Assembly: GCF_036884655.1 (NCBI RefSeq)
Contig: NC_088348.1
Coordinates: 22,433,501-22,497,500 of the forward strand
Reading direction: 5' to 3'
Length of the DNA: 64,000 nt
From: Musa acuminata AAA Group
Lineage: Eukaryota; Streptophyta; Magnoliopsida; Zingiberales; Musaceae
Shown here: one piece after another, positions 21,832 to 32,380 of the stretch
Position numbering within the stretch: the stretch's first letter is position 1
Layout of the letters: every line of letters begins with the position of its first letter
Notes under the pieces: generated by a model
Told to the model about the DNA's origin: nothing
Databases searched by the model: none
The model's input: only the letters and a program-made list of their open reading frames with translations
Made by a program: the position numbers and the translations under genes

Positions 21832-23442
21832 TGTTGAATCTCGGATTTTGATGATGACAACTAATTGATTGTGTTTAAATGTTTGACTACATTTTGAGTG
21901 ATACAGGTCTACTCGATCAGGATTAGACAATTAACGCAGGAGGAATTGACGTTGCGTCGGAGGAGATCACGTCAGGATATTGGATGGCAGAAGGCTTCGG
22001 GCGTCGGGCATCGGGCCAAGAGCGGAATTGCGCCAAGGATATCGGCGTTGTGGAGGTCAACCGCCGATTGGGCAATAAGCCGCAAGAGAGGACGATGCGC
22101 CGAAGAATCGGACGAAGCGCCAACCAATGACGTGCCGAGCAACAGAATGTCAATTCGCTTTATAATAATTGTCTAGATCGGAGTAGAGTTTTGGTTTGTG
22201 TGTGCAGGATTAACTATGATAACGATGAAGACATAAAGCGAAACAAAGTGCTGGAGTCAAGCGCGAAGGATTCGTTGGGAGTTCGAGAGTTCGACGGAAG
22301 TCCGAAGGTTCGTCGGGAATGCTGCCGGAACTAGCCGAGAATGAGTAGGGAGCTTGCCGAAGGGTTTTTCGGAAGCTCGCCGGAAGGTTCGTTGGAAGTT
22401 CGCGGAGCTCGCCGAGAAAGATCGGAGCTTACCAAAGAAGCTCGTTGGAACTCGCCAAGATCAAATCGTGAAGTCTAGGAGCTTGCCGGGAGTCCGCAGA
22501 ATGGTTTCCGAGAGTTTATCGGAAGACCGTCGGAAGTTCGCTAGAAGCTCGCCGGAAGAAGTCTTGACTTGCGGACTTTGTAATAGCTTAGAAAATGTCT
22601 TTAAATTCGTAGTTAGCACATTAATTAGGGTTAGGATTAGGTGTTAATCCTATAACCCAAGTAGGGGCCAATTGGGCCCAAGTTCGGACTAGTTTGGGGC
22701 AAGATTGAAGCCTAACTAGTGGGCTGAAAACACTGTAGGCGGTGGCACCGCCTAGCTGGGCGGTGGCACCGCCCAACACCCGAGAGCTGGGCGGTGACAC
22801 CTCCTAGCTGGGCGGTGGCACCGCCCAGCACCCGAGCGTTGGGCGGTGGCACCGCTTGGATGGGCGGTGGCACCTCCAGCAGCGGGAACCCAAAGAGAAT
22901 TCAAATTTTGAAGCCCAAATTTGAATCCTCTTGAGGCCTATAAATACCCCTCAAATCTCAGCTGAGAGAACAACTTTTTGAGCAGCAAGTGTTTGAGAGA
23001 AAAGCCTTAGAAAAGTGTTAGCTTGTCTTGTTTTCAATTTGCTAGTGTTCACCTCCTTCTTTCTTGTTGAAAATCTGTAAGAGAGTGAACCGCTTGTAAA
23101 AGTTGTAAGAGGGGTATTCACCCTTCACTTTCAAGAGATTTGCTAGTGGAAGGTGGAAGCCTCATCGAAGAGGGGCCTCGCAAGTGGATGTAGGTCACTT
23201 GACCGAACCACTTTAAAAACGGCGTAATCTCTGGTTTGCATTTCTTATTGTCATTTACATTACTGCAAATCTTCTTACTTGCTTTGTTTCATCATTACCT
23301 TTGCTGCGCAACTTTAAGAATACGCTTTCAAGTTAAGCTTTTCAAGTTCCGTTCTTATCGTACGAAAGATTTTACTAAAACCGAAGTTTTAATCCGCTGC
23401 ACTAATTCACCCCCCCCTCTTAGTGCCACTCCGATCCTAACA
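21832..23442 (+). repeat. 3' LTR of element A
   Basis: It matches the 5' LTR base for base as far as I can read, except for one C fewer in the terminal C-run. TATA at 22939-22946, array at about 22740-22880. Confidence 0.95.
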
Positions 23443-23447
23443 ATAGC
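23443..23447. repeat. Target duplication, right copy
   Basis: ATAGC, matching 16117-16121. Beyond it the C1 RNase H frame resumes. Confidence 0.95.
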
Positions 23448-23885
23448 AAGTCGAATCCAGGGTATGTGTACACCTTGAATGGAGGAGCAGTGTGCTGGAA
23501 GAGTTCCAAGCAAGATACCACTGCTGACTCGACCACAAAGGCGGAGTACATTGCTGCATCAGATGCAACAAAGGAGGGAGTTTGGGTGAAGAAGTTCATC
23601 ATAGATTTGGGAGTCGTGCCGGGTAGCGAAGAGCCGATCTCCCTATATTGCGACAACAATGGGGCGATTGCTCAAGCAAAGGAACCTAGGTCTCATCAGA
23701 AATCTAAGCATGTTCTGAGGAGGTTCCACCTTATCAGAGAGATCGTGACCCGAGGAGATGTAGTAGTGGAAAGAGTTCCATCCGAAGATAACGTTGCAGA
23801 TCCACTAACAAAGCCGTTGTCTCAGATTTGTTTTGAGCGTCACAGGGGTCTGATGGGGATCAGACACATAGGTGATTGGCTTTAG
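23448..23885 (+). pseudogene. C1 pol: RNase H, 3' part
   Basis: The continuation of the RNase H domain cut by element A: GYVYTLNGGAVCWKS, KAEYIAASDATKEGVW, YCDNNGAIAQA, then DPLTKPL and the natural stop at 23883-23885. The decayed copy C2 shows the uninterrupted arrangement at about 35745-35775, confirming the split site. The coding sequence itself is intact here. Confidence 0.92.
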
Positions 23886-23888
23886 GTC

Positions 23889-25399
23889 AAGTGGGAGATT
23901 GCTAGTCATAGGTGCCCAGCAAGCCAATCACGTGAGTGATGACACGTGTGACTTAATATAGAATCTTTTTGCTTATTATATTTTGGCATATATCACTTTA
24001 TAACTATTGCATAAATGCATACATATATTGTGATGTCCTTGGATTTGTGCAATGGGAATCGGATCGTGATGAGATCACGATAGTGAGATCGATTCACCTT
24101 TAAACACATATCCTAAATAATCCCGGTCATAGGTTACTCGAGAGGGATATCGTGATAAACGGACAGACTGGTGTGCTGTATACCCGTCCATATGATGGAT
24201 GCAGCTGGTCTCATAGCTGCTTGTGTAGGGACACTAGAGATATAGTACAGGTGCTCATAGGAGAATGAGTTCACTGATTGATCCGCAAACGTAATGCTGG
24301 ATGGTTGATGATGCCTTATTGTCAGACAGCGATTCCGTAGTCCTAGTGGTGTATATGGTCCTTAGACTTGAGACACCAAAGATGTCCTGTATGAGTGCTC
24401 CACTCTTTGATACCAGACTTATAGGTTTGGCTTTCCCAGATCTAGTACAGCTGGTCATTGGGAGTGGTAATCGACCTTATGAGGGCTATTGAGTGTCGAT
24501 AGAGGATCATCCACTCTCGGCGTCATGAGAGGAATATCCCATGTGTTCTTGCTCAGAAAAATCCCTGGCTAGGGTCATTCGGGTTGAGAGAGAAAGAGTT
24601 CTCCGGGAGAATCCGATTAGAGCGAGACTCGAGAAGAAACTATGTGGGTCTGACAACACCATGCTCGATATACGGTGTCTGGTATATTAGATGGATGAGG
24701 GACTATAGGTACACGGTAACTGAGGATAGACGGGTCCAATGGATTGGATCCCCCTGTATCGTCTGGGGACTACAGCGTAGTAGCCTAGTACGTCTGTAGT
24801 CGATGAGTCGTGTGAATTATTACAAAGATAATAATTCACTGAGTTAGAAGGAGTTCTGATAGGTATGACTCATGGCCAGCTCGATATTGGGCCTAGAGGG
24901 TCACACACATATGGTAGGCATTGCGATGAATAGAGGTTCGGATATGAGATATCCAACGGAGCCCTTGTCTTATTGGATGCAGATCCAATACCCACTAGGG
25001 GAGGACCCATTAGGGTTTGACAGGGGACCTCTATAAATAGGAGGGATTCAGAGCCCCATGGGCTAGAGAGCTTTTGTTTGCCTTTTCCTATTCTCCTCTC
25101 CATCTCTACCTCAGAGTAGGTCTGGAGTTTTGAGGAGCGTCGTCGCAACCTTGTTGTGTGGATCACCGCTAGAGAGGAGGACGCTTGACCTCCTTCACCC
25201 TCTCCTAAGGATCTGCAAGGAAACAGGGATATACGATCTCCCTAGGTAACACAATATACTCTATACGCAGTTTCATGTTTCGCGGATTTTTTGCGTACCA
25301 ATCTTCGCACGACGTCGAACATCTCTTTGGGAATCGGAGATTTTATTTTTCTTGTTCTTCCGCTGCGCATATGATGTTGCCCCCAAGGATTTCCCAACA
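23889..25399 (+). repeat. 3' LTR of C1 with polypurine tract
   Basis: The purine tract 'aagtgggagat' (23889-23899) precedes a 1500-bp LTR (23900-25399) running from TGCTAGTCATAGG to TTTCCCAACA. TATA 'tataaata' at 25032-25039. The right 650 bases match the truncated 5' LTR with few differences. Confidence 0.9.
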
Positions 25400-25429
25400 A
25401 TCGTGACACTCTCGTAAGAGTTCACGCCT

Positions 25430-26995
25430 CATATTGTCTACTCGGGGAACATAAACCCTATTCCCTTTTGTGTAAACGAGTCCCTCATGGACTCAAAATC
25501 ATCGTGTCTTACCTTCTTTGATAAGCTGCATCAGGATAACTGCTTGGGGGTCACTATACAGTCCATCCCTGATCCTGGAAAGGAAGTTGGAGTGCAATTG
25601 ACTTGCTTGGCCTCCGCCCTCCAATTATACGGCATTCAAGTGCTCCACTTTCTGACTCAATGCATCGGCCACGACATTTGCCTTTTCAGGCTTATACTCC
25701 ATTGTCATATCAAATTTAGCCAAGAAGTCCTGCCATCGTGCTTGCTTTGGGGAAAGTTTCTTCTATGTTTGGAAATAGCTCAGAGCGATGTTGTCTGTCC
25801 TCAACACAAATCACGATCCGAGAAGGCCAAACTCATAGACAGTGGATCACCGCTGTCATCTCCTTCCCGTGCACTGGATACCGCCGCTCGGCCTCGTTGA
25901 GCTTGCAGCTCTCATAGGCCACCAGATGACCCTCCTACATGAGTACTCCCCCAATAGCGAAGTCTGAAGCATCTATATAAACTTCAAAAGGCTCTCTATA
26001 GTCTGGCAATTTGAGCATCGGTTCTTCTAGAACAGCAGCCTTCAGATCTTGGAATGCTATTTCACATTTGTCAGACCACTTCCAAGGCTGCTCCTTCTTC
26101 AGCAACTCCGTCAGTGGAGTTGCATGCTTCGAGTACCTCGCTATGAAGCATCGATAGTAGTTGACGAAACCAAGGAAGGATCTCAACTCGGGCACCTTCT
26201 TTGGAGTTTATCATTCCGTAACCGCTTGCACATTTGATTTGTCCATGCGAATGGAGCCATCACCGATTCGATGCCCCAAGAATAAGATCTCCGTTTGGGC
26301 AAAGTAGCATTTTTCCCTTTTCACGAACAAAGTGTTCTCCCTGAGAACCTTGAAAATTGTCCGAAGGTGCTGGACATGCTCCTCGTGCGTTTGACTGTAG
26401 ACGACGATATCGTCTAAGTAGATGACCACGAACTTATCCAAATACTCCTTGAATAGTTAGTTCATGAGAGTGCATAACATGGCTGGAGCATTGGTTAAGC
26501 CGAAAGGCATCACCAAGAACTCAAACACTCCATACCTGGTCACATAGGTAGTCTTCGCTTCATTGCCTTCAGCAATGCGCACCTGTCAATACCCCGACCG
26601 AAGGTCGAGTTTTGAGAAATACTCGACTTTGCCCAACTGGTCGAATAAGTCCGCGATGAGCGGGATGGGATACTTGTTCTTCACTATCACTTTGTTGATG
26701 GCTCGGTAATCGACGCATAGTCGGAGGCTCCTATCTTGTTTCTTCTGGAAGAGAACTAGAGCTCCGAATAATGCTTTAGAGCTACGGATGAGACCACCAC
26801 TTAGCAGTTCACCTAGCTGCTTTCTAAGTTTAGCCAACTCTGGTGGGGGCATGCGGTAGGGTGGTCTCGCTGGAGGCTTCACTCCTGGCTCTAGCTCGAT
26901 GTTGTGATCCACTCCTCTGCGTGGTGGAAGAGTCTTTAGCAACTCGGGTGGCATAACATCAGTGAACTCTTTCGAGACGTTCGCCACTACAGCAG
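25430..26995 (-). pseudogene. Gypsy reverse transcriptase and RNase H
   Basis: One frame with point stops. It reads [24 protein letters not shown] and [11 protein letters not shown], then TGA at 26586-26588 (Trp expected), [13 protein letters not shown] at 26457-26459 (Gln expected), YLDDIVVYS, and TGA then TAA at 26211-26213 and 26208-26210 (Trp and Gln expected). Then [12 protein letters not shown] and RNase [12 protein letters not shown] follow, and the connection part near 25640-25740 (EYKPEKANVVADALS). All four stops fit cytosine deamination. Confidence 0.85.
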
Positions 26996-27059
26996 GTTCT
27001 TGAATGGCCTTCTCTCGAGTGGCTCTAGCTTCATAGCAGCCACGAAGGTTAATTCACCT

Positions 27060-27640
27060 TTTCGCACCCCTTTCTTCTATTGCAATGCCGATATATATTG
27101 GGGTTCTTTAGTTCCTCTTCGAGAGACGGGAACCACGTAGGGGTCGTCACCTCCCATCATACACAAGGAGTTTAGGAATGACATAGACACCAACTTCGAT
27201 GCGTGCATGAACTCCATTCCAAGAATCACTTGGAAGTCGTCCAGTGGCACCGCCATCATGTTGGTGTTCTTGCTCTATGTTCCGATCTTAATGGGAACTC
27301 CCTTCACCAACCCGAAGATTCGCTTAGCCTCCGAGTTCACTGCCTTTATTCAACTTGGGCTCTTCTCCAAGATCAACCCAAGTCGCTTTGCTTCTCGATC
27401 GGTAATGAAGTTGTGGGTAGCACCTGTGTCCACCATTGCATGGGTCGTTTGGCCATTTAGCTTGATGTCTACATACATCAGCTCACCACTTCCACCTTTT
27501 TGTAGCCTTGTATTCGTGCTCTCCCCCACTTGACCCCGCATGGTGTTCAACAAATGCATTGCTCCCATCCGGGGTTCTTGCGAGTCCTCGTTGTCGCTGC
27601 TGGATTCAGAACTGCTCAAACTAAGAGCGACAGCCTTGCC
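27060..27640 (-). pseudogene. Gypsy protease region
   Basis: A Ser/Glu-rich linker (SSSESSSDNEDS), then an aspartic protease with MVDTGATHNFITDREA as active site and VILGMEFM further on. Two ORFs (27350-27619 and 27077-27259) in different frames cover it, so at least one frameshift separates them. Confidence 0.8.
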
Positions 27641-28880
27641 GCTGTCCGATTTGGGGGGGTGAATAGAATCTGTTAAAGCATTGAGTGCCTGTTTTTTGTG
27701 GGCACTCCCTCACCATGTGCGACCCTTCGCACAAAAAGCATCCACCAGGTTTCGGGGCCTTGCCTTTTAGGCTTGGCCCTTTGTGGAAACTTTTCTTCTT
27801 TTGTTCGCCCCCGAGCTCATTCCCCCGAGAATATTTTAGAAGGCGATTGCTTGAAGATTATTTCCTTCTTTCCGGGTCTTTAGAGGAAACAAAGTCGGTG
27901 AGCCTTTCTGCAGTAGCAATTGCCCTAACCATATCGGTGACATTCCTTCGATTTAGTTCTTGTTGAGCCCATGGCTTCAAACCATCGAGGAAGCTGAACT
28001 GCTTGTCCTTCTCGGACATGTCCTATATGTCCAGTATTAGTGCAGAAAATTATTTCACATAGTCTCGGATGGAAGTACTCTGGCAGACTTATCTTAACTT
28101 CCTTCTTGCGATGAACTCTGTGTTCTTTGGTAGGAACTAAGTTCTCAACTCCCACTTCAAGTCCTCCCATGTGTCAACCCGACACCGACCTTGTTGGATC
28201 TCTTCCCAACGAGTTCGCCACCAAAGTTTCGCATCTCCGTTCAGATATATTGTTGCTATAGAAACTTTGGTATCTTCAGAATCGGGCCTCGTAGCTCGAA
28301 AGGATTGTTCCATGTCGAACAGAAAATTCTCGAGCTCTTTGGCATCTCTGGCCTCTCCATAACCATGAGGCTCGAGTGCCCTCAAGTTTTGTGGTGGTGC
28401 AACACGGGTGTTGCTTCCTCCCGCATTTAGTGCTCTTGTGAGCATGGCCACCCTTGAAGTGAGTTCCGCCACAACTTCCTGCAAGTGTTGCACGGAGTCT
28501 TTGGTGTTATTTGACAATCGGTCGACTAGGGCCTCGACCTTGTCGATCCTGGACTCCGCTTCCTCTTGCGAGCTCTCTACCCCATCAAGCCTTTATTGGC
28601 CATGGTAGAGTTCCTCCATGCTCCCTTCAAGAACATCCAAGTGGGTTTCTACCATTGTGAGTCTCTCCTTATGACTCTTTTTCCTAGTTGGCACTCCAGA
28701 TTGTGCCTCCTCCACTTGTGGAGAGTAGCCAACTTCTCGCTCATCATATTCGCTGCCACGCTCCTCTTGAGTGGCTCCAACCACATGAGAGTGAGTGTGC
28801 ACATACAGCCCACCTGCGGCTGCTTGGGGCAAGGGTCCGGCTTGCCCCGTCTTGCTTGATTCGCCATGATGCTTTGCCAT
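27641..28880 (-). pseudogene. Gypsy gag
   Basis: Starts MAKHHGESSK at 28880. The frame stops at TAA 28593-28595 and resumes in the same frame (SVQHLQEVVAELTSRVAML, AKLWWRTRWEEI) to about 28137. The rest is broken. A CCHC-like knuckle CFLCEGSHMVREC is readable near 27700-27745. The leader from primer site to ATG is only about 40 bases. Confidence 0.78.
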
Positions 28881-28920
28881 GGCGAAGTCACAAAGTTCCT
28901 TCGCTCGAAGTGCTTGCCCA

Positions 28921-28934
28921 CTCTAATACCACAA
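28921..28934 (-). other. Primer site of gypsy element
   Basis: The complement reads TGTGGTATTAGAG next to the LTR end, close to the Met-tRNA site TGGTATCAGAG with one difference. Confidence 0.65.
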
Positions 28935-29764
28935 TGTCACGGCCGTAGCTAGAATTGCCTAAGGCGTGAGACACCCTTGTGGCCAAGACGCGAACTTAGC
29001 TTGCGTTGACTAAGTCACGAGGCACCCTTGCGATAAAGACGTGAACTTAGCTTGCGTTGACTAAGTCGCGAGGCACCCTTGCGGCAAAGACGCAAACTTA
29101 GCTTGCCTTGCCTAAGTTATGCTTCGCCCTTGCGATATTGCTCCATAAAGATCAGCCCACTTGCAACCTCTCGTAGGTCCCGAAGGACCTGTAAAAGAGA
29201 AAGTTGATTAGTTCGAAAGAATGAGCGATAGATAAATCCCAATGTCTCGCAAAAGGGGGAAGCTTTACAAGCAATTTAGCAAGCACCTTGCATGCACAAA
29301 AGAAAGAAGGGAGAGGGGAAAAATAAGGACTTTAGAGGGTTGAACGAATAGTTGTAAATCCACAAGCAGCTACTCACTGGGTGCCGAGCGTGATAACAAG
29401 TTCCCGTCAAGGTAACGTGCGAACTTACGAAAAGTTGTTCAACGCCCGACACTATACCGAAGCCCCATCTAGCCCAGTGCCACCTAGGGGGTTCTAAGGG
29501 GCTAAGATGGCTGATGTTTTAGTGAGTGGAAGCGAACTGCAGAAAACAGCCTGTGGCACACGAAAACGGAGCTATTTTGGGCTGTTTTGCTCGGTTCGGT
29601 GAGCGGTCCCTTTGTAACACTGCAACTTATTCGAACTTATATTTTTACAAGCAAAATGACTCAAAACTAAGACAAAACATGCTGCCAAGTAGCTGTACAT
29701 GTAGATGCGAGTGACGAACAGTTCGTTGAACGGAGTTGTTGTGGGTGCACGATGGCCGTTCGTG
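28935..29764 (-). repeat. 5' LTR of gypsy element (outer end uncertain)
   Basis: The inner boundary is fixed by 'tgtcac' at 28935. The outer end is lost or unclear where C2 LTR sequence starts at about 29765. A 51-bp tandem repeat lies near the inner end. Confidence 0.65.
28962..29115. repeat. Three 51-bp tandem repeats
   Basis: Unit of about 51 bp, recognised by 'gaggcacccttgcg' and 'gacg.gaacttagcttgc', repeated three times with a few differences each. Confidence 0.8.
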
Positions 29765-30511
29765 ATAGTTTGGGGAATGCGACATAGTAGCATAGTACAT
29801 CCGCAATCAATGAATCAAGTGAATTATTAAGATAGTAATTCATTGAGTTAGAAGAAGTTCTGATAGGTATGACTCATGGCTAGCTTGATATTGGACTTAG
29901 AGGGTCACATATATATGGTAGGCGTTGTGATAAGTAGATGTTCGGATATGAGATATCCGTCGGAGCCCCTATCATATTGGATATCCAATAAGCCTCTGAA
30001 TTATTAGATCATATGGATGAGATCCAATAAGAACCAATGAGAGATTATTGGATAGAGATCCACTAATCTAAGAGGCTTGTGCAGTTGGATCGAGATTCAA
30101 TACCCAATAGGGTAGGATCCATTAGGGTTAAGTTGACAGGGGATCTCTATAAATAGGAGGGAACCAATTGTTCATGAGCTAGAGCCTCTTTGGGTTACCA
30201 TATACTATTCTCCTCCCATTCTCCTTAGATAGTAGGCCTGGAGTTTTTAGGAGCATTGTCATAGCCTTACCATGTAGATCACTACTAGAGAGGAGGGTGT
30301 TTGACTTCCTTCATTTTCTCCTACAGATCTACAAGGATTCAAGGATATACGATTTCCCTAGGTAACATAATATTTAATATATATAGTTTTAAGTTTTGTA
30401 AATTTTACGCACTAATCTTCGTATGATGACAAACACATCTTTAAAAAATTTAGGATTTTATTTTATGATATTTCGTTGCGCATGTGATGTCGCCCCCTAG
30501 ATTTCCCTATA
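29765..30511 (+). repeat. Truncated 5' LTR of C2
   Basis: It begins near 'tttggggaatgcgacatag', corresponding to about 24755 in the C1 3' LTR, so about 850 bases are absent. TATA at 30148-30155. It ends 'ccctata' just before the primer site. Confidence 0.8.
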
Positions 30512-30524
30512 GGGGTATCAAAGC
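30512..30524 (+). other. Primer binding site of C2, mutated
   Basis: 'ggggtatcaaagc' aligns with TGGTATCAGAGC with three differences, consistent with age. Confidence 0.75.
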
Positions 30525-32380
30525 TAGGTTGTTCGTGCTAAAGATTGGTTTTAAACTGCGTGTTGTATTTTGGAGAAGCTCTTTACGTCAAAATTGTTGA
30601 TGCAAAAGAGAGCAAGGGCAGCAATTGTTGCTGCCCTCGCATATGGTATCAATTGCTGCCCTCGCATATGGTATCTTGCTACCATCGGCGGTCGCAAGTA
30701 GGCAACACAGCGCCGGTGCACGCGTAGGCGCTGCGCTTGCAGTAGCCGATCGACAGGGGTTGGTAGCCCACGGGTGCCCCACCCACGGGCACTGCCTGTG
30801 AGCACAACGTCTACAAGGGCAGCACAGCCCACGAGTGACCCGCCTACAAGGGCGGTGCTCACCGACGGGTGAGCTATCTACAAGGGCGAGGCCTGCGGGG
30901 GGCGATAGTTGCCCTTAAGGGGTTGTGCCGCTCGCGAGCACAACATCCACGAACTAGCCGCCCGTAGTGGTGCCCGCGAGTGAATCGCGAGGGCAGAGGT
31001 GGCGCCCCCACCCCCACTCCTGCAGCGACTATTGTTGGTAGGGTAACGACGGTTGTAGCATAGCAAAGGAGATGGGGAGGGTTAGGTTTTTTTTTGGCAA
31101 AAGATAATTTTTCCCCTTGAAATTTCATAAATTATGAAATCTATTTTTTATCTAAAATTTTGAAATACCCCTCGTAATTTAAACATTCCCTATATGTCCC
31201 TAATTTTAGAAAATATCAATTAATTAAAAAATTAATTATTATTATTATTATTATTATCATCGTCATCATTATCATCTAGTAGTCCTAAATGATGATGTGT
31301 ATATGTAATGTATGATATGTGAACGGATGATCATGGACCATGTGATGTGTGTGTACTTGTGATTATTATTATTGGGGCCTACGAGCCTCCATTTTATTTC
31401 TCGTTTATATGAGGAGGCGCAGCGAGAGCATGAAAACAATAGTGAGACCCATGATGCCGAGATGGATGATTGTGATGCATGGAGATGCGTTGAGATGCCG
31501 ACGAAATCGATGAGGATAAGATAAACGATCACATGACATGAAGATGCACCGCTGCACACATAAATATGGATGTGAGTGATTAGGCCCATTGGCTCGGGTC
31601 TGATTACATTAGTTTGTGGTCCGTGATCATCTCGTGTATCGCTCATGTGATGTGTGAATGCTTATACATCTACTAGATATGTATATATATTTACATACGA
31701 TGTAAATAAAATATGTATATGTGTGACATATCATATTAGGAGATCAAATCAAAATTCTCTCTCTCGATAATATTAAGTTAGTAAACGTGAGACAAATAGA
31801 TTGACCCATATGACCTTCCATCATTATAAGTAGGGACCGATTCTCGATGTAGATTGAGTTGGTCGAGTCCCTCAAGGCTCACATATATCGCGATTCGTTA
31901 TCTTGCCTACGACATAGAGATATCACCGGTGATCTGAGGATATAATATGCTTGGTCAAGTTCCTCGAGGGCATATCATTGAATCAGACTCATCTTGTAAC
32001 GATGGTGCTGACTTAACCGAACATTATGGTTGGTCGAGTCCCTCTAGACCATGGTGATTCAGAGGTCGAACATGAGAGGAATCAAAAGAAGTTGTGATCG
32101 TCAAGAGTTGCCTACCTTTTGGGCTTAGTATGATTGGTCCAGTCCCTCGAGGTTATACTAAGAAGCTGATTGGATCTCGATCCCCACTAGAAGTCTACCG
32201 GAGACTTCCGTTTCACATGCCGAGGGTGTAGCGTGACTTGTTAGTAAAATAGTGAGAGTATATTAAGTTAGAAGTCCATATCTTATTATTATTTTTTTTT
32301 AAATTTTCATGTTATTTATTTCTACTACATCTTTATTTTCAGAAAAATATCACTTTCAAATCCCTTATGTGGCATACTTG
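30525..32380 (+). other. C2 leader including hairpin array
   Basis: It corresponds to the C1 leader. The GC-rich block is at about 30650-31030. The four apical sequences lie near 31860, 31952, 32031 and 32135; stems taatatgc/gcatatca (31943/31970) and cttagtatga/ttatactaag (32124/32153) show paired changes relative to C1. The palindrome 'tcaccggtga' is kept at about 31923. Confidence 0.65.

Larger units (their letters stand above)
16122..23442 (+). mobile_element. Young gag-only SIRE-type element A
   Basis: A complete 7321-bp element with TG...CA LTRs (1612 and 1611 bp), primer site, one gag ORF, about 3.1 kb of non-coding AT-rich DNA, a polypurine tract and a perfect 5-bp target duplication. 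The LTRs appear identical apart from one base in a C homopolymer, so insertion was very recent. There is no protease, integrase, RT or RNase H, so the element is non-autonomous. It sits inside the RNase H region of C1. Element M at 52670 is an older member of the same family. Confidence 0.95.
10246..25399 (+). mobile_element. Copia element C1, non-SIRE, interrupted by A
   Basis: A + strand copia element with partial 5' LTR (10246-10907), primer site, long leader, gag-pol and a full 3' LTR (23900-25399). Removing the nested element 16122-23442 and one copy of its target duplication gives 7.8 kb. It shares LTR, leader and coding sequence with the older copy C2 at 29765-37794. The LTRs lack the palindromic arrays and the protein motifs differ from the SIRE elements here, so it is another copia lineage. 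The 3' end abuts gypsy sequence, suggesting insertion into that element. Confidence 0.88.
25400..29764 (-). mobile_element. Truncated Ty3/gypsy element
   Basis: A minus-strand element reading LTR (28935-29764), primer site, gag, protease, RT and RNase H in gypsy order, then cut at 25400 by the C1 3' LTR before integrase. RT motifs [11 protein letters not shown] and YLDDIVVYS and RNase [12 protein letters not shown] are typical of gypsy. I do not assign a clade because integrase is missing. Confidence 0.88.

Noticed and set aside
25400..29764. Possible integrated pararetrovirus because of the RT and RNase H domains
   Set aside because: Gag, protease, RT order with an LTR and Met-tRNA primer site at the 5' end fits Ty3/gypsy; no movement or coat protein motif was seen.
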